Source: Mycolicibacterium sp. S2-37 (lineage in GTDB: Bacteria > Actinomycetota > Actinomycetes > Mycobacteriales > Mycobacteriaceae). From it: DNA of 64,000 nt. Shown in pieces: positions 60,558 through 64,000 of this stretch. Where the stretch lies: NCBI RefSeq assembly GCF_017352375.1, contig NZ_JAFEVR010000007.1, forward strand, positions 1-64,000, in the 5' to 3' direction. The notes under the pieces were generated by a model. It ran no database searches. It saw only the letters and a program-made list of their open reading frames with translations, and was not told the DNA's origin. Every line of letters starts with the position of its first letter. The first letter of the stretch is position 1. The position numbers were made by a program, and so were the translations under genes.

Positions 60558-61217
60558 ATGTGGTTGACCCTGCTGATGATGGCCGCCGTCGTCAGCCTGG
60601 AGCCGTTCCGGATCGGGCTGACCGTGCTCATGCTCAACCGGCCCAGACCGCTGCTGCAGCTGTCGGCGTTCCTCGCCGGTGCCTTCGTGATGGGCGTCGC
60701 CGGTGGCCTGGTCGTGCTCTTCGTGTTCCGGCCCGCGCTGCCCGACTCCACACACTTCACCCTGCCCCGGGTCCAGATCGGCATCGGCGTGCTGGCGTTG
60801 CTGGTCGCCGCGGTGCTCGCGGTGTGGTGTCCGGCGCGGCGGACCGACCGCCCGCCACGTGACATCGCGCTGCTGATTCGGGCCCGCCGGCTGCTCAGCG
60901 GCCACTCGCCGTGGCTGGCGGCCGTGGTGGGCCTCGGAATGGCCCTGCCGTCGATCGACTACCTGGCGGTGCTGGCCATGATCCTGGCCTCCGGCACCTC
61001 CGTCGCCACCCAGATCGCTGCGGTGCTGGTGTTCAACGTCGCAGCCCTGGCGCTCGTAGAGGCCGCGCTGGTGGTGCATCTGGTGGCCCCCGAACGCACC
61101 AGGGCCGCGATGACCGCGATCAACGACTGGATCCGGTCGCGAACCCGTCGCGACGTCGCGATGCTGCTGGCCGTCGTCGGGTTCGTCCTGATCGCCGTCG
61201 GGTTCGCCGGATCGTGA
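60558..61217 (+). CDS. GAP-family membrane protein (glycolipid addressing protein)
   Basis: About 219 residues with six membrane segments; EPFRIGLTVLMLNRPRPL and LGMALPSIDYLAVLAMILAS resemble the Gap (GPL-addressing protein) family, which helps move glycolipids to the mycobacterial surface. ATG at 60558 is preferred over a TTG at 60495 that would overlap the FAAL gene. It sits between FAAL and the PE-PPE protein, so it probably serves transport of the same lipid. Confidence 0.78.
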   Translation: MWLTLLMMAAVVSLEPFRIGLTVLMLNRPRPLLQLSAFLAGAFVMGVAGGLVVLFVFRPALPDSTHFTLPRVQIGIGVLALLVAAVLAVWCPARRTDRPPRDIALLIRARRLLSGHSPWLAAVVGLGMALPSIDYLAVLAMILASGTSVATQIAAVLVFNVAALALVEAALVVHLVAPERTRAAMTAINDWIRSRTRRDVAMLLAVVGFVLIAVGFAGS

Positions 61218-61292
61218 CAGCCGCTTCCCCGCGACGCGCCGCGTGCTGCAGTAACGTGAGACCTCGAAAATCCGCAATCCCTGGCGGTTTTC

Positions 61293-61337
61293 ACCGTGCC
61301 GACCGAGACCGTGCCGACCGAGACCGTGCCGACGGAG
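61293..61337 (+). repeat. three 15-bp tandem repeats before the PE-PPE gene
   Basis: ACCGTGCCGACCGAG occurs three times head to tail at 61293-61307, 61308-61322 and 61323-61337, the last with one change. The third copy ends in the GGAGG ribosome binding site. Copy number could vary between strains and alter the leader. Confidence 0.7.
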
Positions 61338-61347
61338 GATCGTGGTG

Positions 61348-62427
61348 ATGAGACGACTGTTCGCCGGAACGCTGGCGGCCGTGGTCGTCGGCACAGCCGG
61401 GGGCCTCGGACCCGGCACCGCGTTCGCCGACGAGCCCCGCCCGTCGGGTGACACCACCTCACCCGTCGAACCGCCGGCGCCCGCGGCGCCTGAGGTGGTG
61501 TACGCCCTCGGCGGCGCCAGGGCTCCCGGAATCCCCTGGTACGACTACACGGCGCGGGCCGGCGCCGGCTACTTCCCCGGCACTTCGCGCGAGATCGTCG
61601 ACTATCCCGCCGGCGCACCGTTCAGCTGGGTGCCCGAGATGTTCCTGCCGCCCGGTGGCCGGGACCGCGAGAGCATCGGGCAGGCCGCGGCGATCGCGAC
61701 GGACAACCTCGACGACGCCATCCGCACAGGGACGGCACCGGCCGCGGCCGTCGGCCTGTCGCAGGGCACCCTGGCCCTGGATCAGGAGCAGGCCCGTCTG
61801 GCCGGCGATCCGCACGCTCCCCCACCAGACCGGTTGACGTTCACGACGATCGGCAACCCCACCGGCAGGCACGCGTTCGGTGCGAGCTTCCTGTCCGGGA
61901 TCTTCGAGCCCGGCAGTTACATCCCGCTCATCGACTACACGATGCCGCCTGAGGTGGAGAGCCAGTACGACACGAACAAGCTCGTCGCCACCTATGACGG
62001 GCTCGCCGACTTCCCGGACCGGCCGGACAATCTCGTGTCGGTGGCCAACGCCACCGTCGCGTCGGCCATCGTCCACACACCGGCCGCGTTCACCGGTCCG
62101 GGCGACGTACCCCCGCAGAACGTCAGGTCCACGGTCAACGCCAAGGGCGCGCGGACGACGACCTACCTCATCCCGGTCAATCACCTGCCGCTCACGCTGC
62201 CGCTGCGGTATCTCGGCCTGTCCGCGTCGTTCGTCGACCAGATCGACAGCGTGCTGCAACCGATCGTCGACGCCGGCTACTCGCGGTACGACGATCCGCT
62301 GAACAGACCGGTGTCGGTCGACCCGGTGCGCGGGATGGATCCGATCGCCGTCCTCGACCCGGCGACGCGCGGCGCCATCGAAGACACCCTGGGCACCGTG
62401 CGCGACATCATCGGCCCCCTCGGCTGA
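61348..62427 (+). CDS. exported PE-PPE-domain (serine hydrolase-like) protein of the TPP locus
   Basis: 359 residues from the ATG at 61348. A signal peptide (MRRLFAGTLAAVVVGTAGG, cleavage near AFA-DE) precedes a PE-PPE domain (Pfam PF08237), an alpha/beta-hydrolase fold: VVYALGGARAPGIPW, nucleophile elbow GLSQGTLALD, TIGNPTGRHAFG and ATYDGLADFPDRP. There is no PE or PPE N-terminal module. In the trehalose polyphleate cluster the equivalent protein transfers polyphleoyl chains outside the membrane. GGAGG lies 9 nt before the ATG. Confidence 0.83.
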   Translation: MRRLFAGTLAAVVVGTAGGLGPGTAFADEPRPSGDTTSPVEPPAPAAPEVVYALGGARAPGIPWYDYTARAGAGYFPGTSREIVDYPAGAPFSWVPEMFLPPGGRDRESIGQAAAIATDNLDDAIRTGTAPAAAVGLSQGTLALDQEQARLAGDPHAPPPDRLTFTTIGNPTGRHAFGASFLSGIFEPGSYIPLIDYTMPPEVESQYDTNKLVATYDGLADFPDRPDNLVSVANATVASAIVHTPAAFTGPGDVPPQNVRSTVNAKGARTTTYLIPVNHLPLTLPLRYLGLSASFVDQIDSVLQPIVDAGYSRYDDPLNRPVSVDPVRGMDPIAVLDPATRGAIEDTLGTVRDIIGPLG

Positions 62428-62439
62428 TGCGCGCCGCGG

Positions 62440-64000
62440 TCACACCTCGTCGAAAACCGATCGCGGTGTCGGCGGGCGCTCTTCACAGCGCGCCTGTTCC
62501 CACGGCCGTGTCGGCCACCAGCCGGCCCGGCCCAGCAGTGCGGCCACGGCGGGCACCGTGATGGTGCGGACGACGAAGGTGTCGATCAGGAGTCCCACGC
62601 CGATGACCACCCCCGACTGAACGACCGCACCGATGCTGGAGAACAGCAGCCCGAACATCGACGCCGCGAAGATCACCCCGGCCGCGGTGATCACCCCGCC
62701 GGTGGAGGCGACGGTGCGGATGACACCGGAGCGCAACCCATGCGGGGCCTCCTCACGCAGCCGGGAGGCGAGCAGCATGTTGTAGTCGGCGCCCACCGCG
62801 ACCAGCACGACGAACGCCAGGCCGGGCACACTCCAGTGCAGTTCCTGCCCCAGCCCGAACTGGAATACCGCCACTCCGACGCCGACCGCGGACAGGCAGG
62901 ACAGGATCACCGATCCGACCAGGTACAGCGGGGCGACGACCGCGCGCAGCAACACCATCAGTATCAACAGGACCACCACGACGGTCACCGCCCCGATGAA
63001 CCGGATGTCGTGGTCGTAGTAGGCCCGGGTGTCCCGCAGGGTGACGGGGTAGCCGGACATCGAGACCGAGGCGTCGGCCAGCGAGGTGTTGGGTTGGGCG
63101 CCTCGGGCGGTAGCGAGGATGGCGTCGACCTGGTCCATCGCCTCGGTGCTGAACGGATCGAGATCGGTCTGGATGAAGTACCGCACGGCATGACCGTCCG
63201 GGGACATGAACATCTGCGCGATCTTCTTGAAGTCGTCCGTGCCGAGCACCTCGGGTGGGATGTTGAACCCCGCCATGGCCGGTCCGGAAGCGTTGCGCCC
63301 CATCGCGGTCAGGAACGCCGAGGCCTGGCCCAGCCCGCTGCCCATGGTCCTGGTCTGGTCGACGAGCAGCTGAACCCCGTCGGCCAGCTGGCGGCTCGCG
63401 CCGGCGAGGTCGTGGGCCCCGCCCTGCACGGTGATCAACCGCTCCCGCACACTGCCGGCATCGTCGAGTCCCAGTGCGCGCATGGCGCCGACCGCGGTGT
63501 TCAACGACTGGTTGAGATCGTCGACCGTCGCGGACAGCTTCTGCACCGGACCCGTCGACTGCAGTTGCCGCGCCAGGCCGGCGAGGCGATCGAGGGTGCC
63601 GTCGGCACGCATCGTGTGCAGGCGATGGAACTGACTTCGCGCCGTGACGCACAGGGGGTCGGCGTTGCACACCGGACTGCTGTCGAGCGCTGCGACAACC
63701 GGACCGACCCACTCGAAATCCCCGGTGAGATCGCCGAAATTCACCGAAAGCGAATCCCCGAGCGCGCGGATGCCGGTGATCAGCCGGGTGGCGTCGCCGA
63801 GTTGGCTGAACGTGCGGTCCCCGCCGAACTGGTCGGCCATGGCGGTGAGCGCGTCGACGAGAGTCCGCACGCTGCCGACAGCCTGGGAGATCTGCGCCTG
63901 CGCGTCGCCGAGACCGTCGGCCAGCTGCCCGGCGCCGGATGCCAGCCGATCGAGGTCACCGCTGCCGCGGTCGATCGTCGCCGACGCCTGGCCGAGCTGA
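62440..64000 (-). CDS. mmpL10: MmpL-family RND lipid transporter, C-terminal part (5' end beyond window)
   Basis: 520 codons are visible; the N-terminal half lies past 64000. The central helical segment (about 63000-64000) is a coiled-coil-like periplasmic domain; the membrane part has [44 protein letters not shown] (Asp/Tyr proton-relay pair) and [20 protein letters not shown] helix 11-12 features. MmpL proteins export surface lipids; next to FAAL, GAP and PE-PPE it fits MmpL10 of the trehalose polyphleate/polyacyltrehalose type. Convergent with the PE-PPE gene (12 bp). Confidence 0.85.
   Translation of the reverse strand, partial: QLGQASATIDRGSGDLDRLASGAGQLADGLGDAQAQISQAVGSVRTLVDALTAMADQFGGDRTFSQLGDATRLITGIRALGDSLSVNFGDLTGDFEWVGPVVAALDSSPVCNADPLCVTARSQFHRLHTMRADGTLDRLAGLARQLQSTGPVQKLSATVDDLNQSLNTAVGAMRALGLDDAGSVRERLITVQGGAHDLAGASRQLADGVQLLVDQTRTMGSGLGQASAFLTAMGRNASGPAMAGFNIPPEVLGTDDFKKIAQMFMSPDGHAVRYFIQTDLDPFSTEAMDQVDAILATARGAQPNTSLADASVSMSGYPVTLRDTRAYYDHDIRFIGAVTVVVVLLILMVLLRAVVAPLYLVGSVILSCLSAVGVGVAVFQFGLGQELHWSVPGLAFVVLVAVGADYNMLLASRLREEAPHGLRSGVIRTVASTGGVITAAGVIFAASMFGLLFSSIGAVVQSGVVIGVGLLIDTFVVRTITVPAVAALLGRAGWWPTRPWEQARCEERPPTPRSVFDEV

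Overview
The window is 64 kb of high-GC actinobacterial chromosome, best explained as a non-tuberculous Mycobacterium (Mycolicibacterium-like). Supporting signs are a DUF222/HNH (13E12-type) gene, FadD and FAAL enzymes, a lone LigD-type polymerase, an aac(2')-I gene, an MmpL transporter beside a PE-PPE-domain protein, and a block (about 36.4-58.7 kb) whose gene content matches, from memory, the M. tuberculosis Rv0245-Rv0265c neighbourhood. GTG starts and 4-bp stop/start overlaps are common. No rRNA, tRNA, CRISPR array, IS element or prophage was seen.

Region by region. 0-7.7 kb: a putative amine/aldehyde catabolic locus (aldehyde dehydrogenase, two APC permeases, a luciferase-like flavin oxidoreductase, an SDR, a LysR regulator and a protein closely resembling the (R)-selective amine transaminases). 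Its divergent promoter region is an inverted duplication with a repeated operator. 7.7-14.7 kb: housekeeping and accessory genes (ADP-ribosylglycohydrolase, secreted and membrane proteins, DUF222/HNH, SDR, FadD, PolD-type polymerase). 14.8-16.3 kb: STAS protein, a 27-codon ORF, a strong terminator, then a GAF-ANTAR regulator behind a SigF-like promoter. 16.3-24.6 kb: methyltransferase, tenA, an internally deleted sulfide:quinone reductase-like pseudogene, a LysG-like regulator, an AzgA-type purine permease, a YihY protein that overlaps the permease gene antiparallel, and a GH13 enzyme. 24.6-29.1 kb: a 1388-residue sensor protein that chains histidine kinase, receiver, PP2C phosphatase and RsbW-like kinase, coupled to a STAS gene. 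29.2-35.3 kb: MHS transporter, a two-component system with a zinc-ribbon microprotein and an RsiV-like secreted protein, an ECF sigma factor without a visible anti-sigma gene, and lysE.

35.6-41.5 kb: SDR, iron-siderophore-type lipoprotein, and a LysR-controlled CitMHS-AtuA operon whose transporter gene carries an in-frame stop. 41.6-52 kb: YhhQ-type transporter, pxpBC, aac(2')-I, and the nitrate/nitrite set narK, nnaR, sirohydrochlorin chelatase and nirBD. 52-58.7 kb: hydrolase, ICL/PEPM-family lyase, and the Sdh1-type succinate dehydrogenase operon with small flanking proteins, then a flavin reductase. 58.8-64 kb: FAAL, GAP, PE-PPE-domain protein and MmpL, which looks like one end of the trehalose polyphleate locus.

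The most distinctive items are the all-in-one stress sensor with its STAS partner, the inverted-duplicated divergent promoter of the amine locus, the response-regulator-type direct repeats around the two-component operon, and two disrupted metabolic genes. All homology statements rest on reading the sequence and remembered families; no database search was run.
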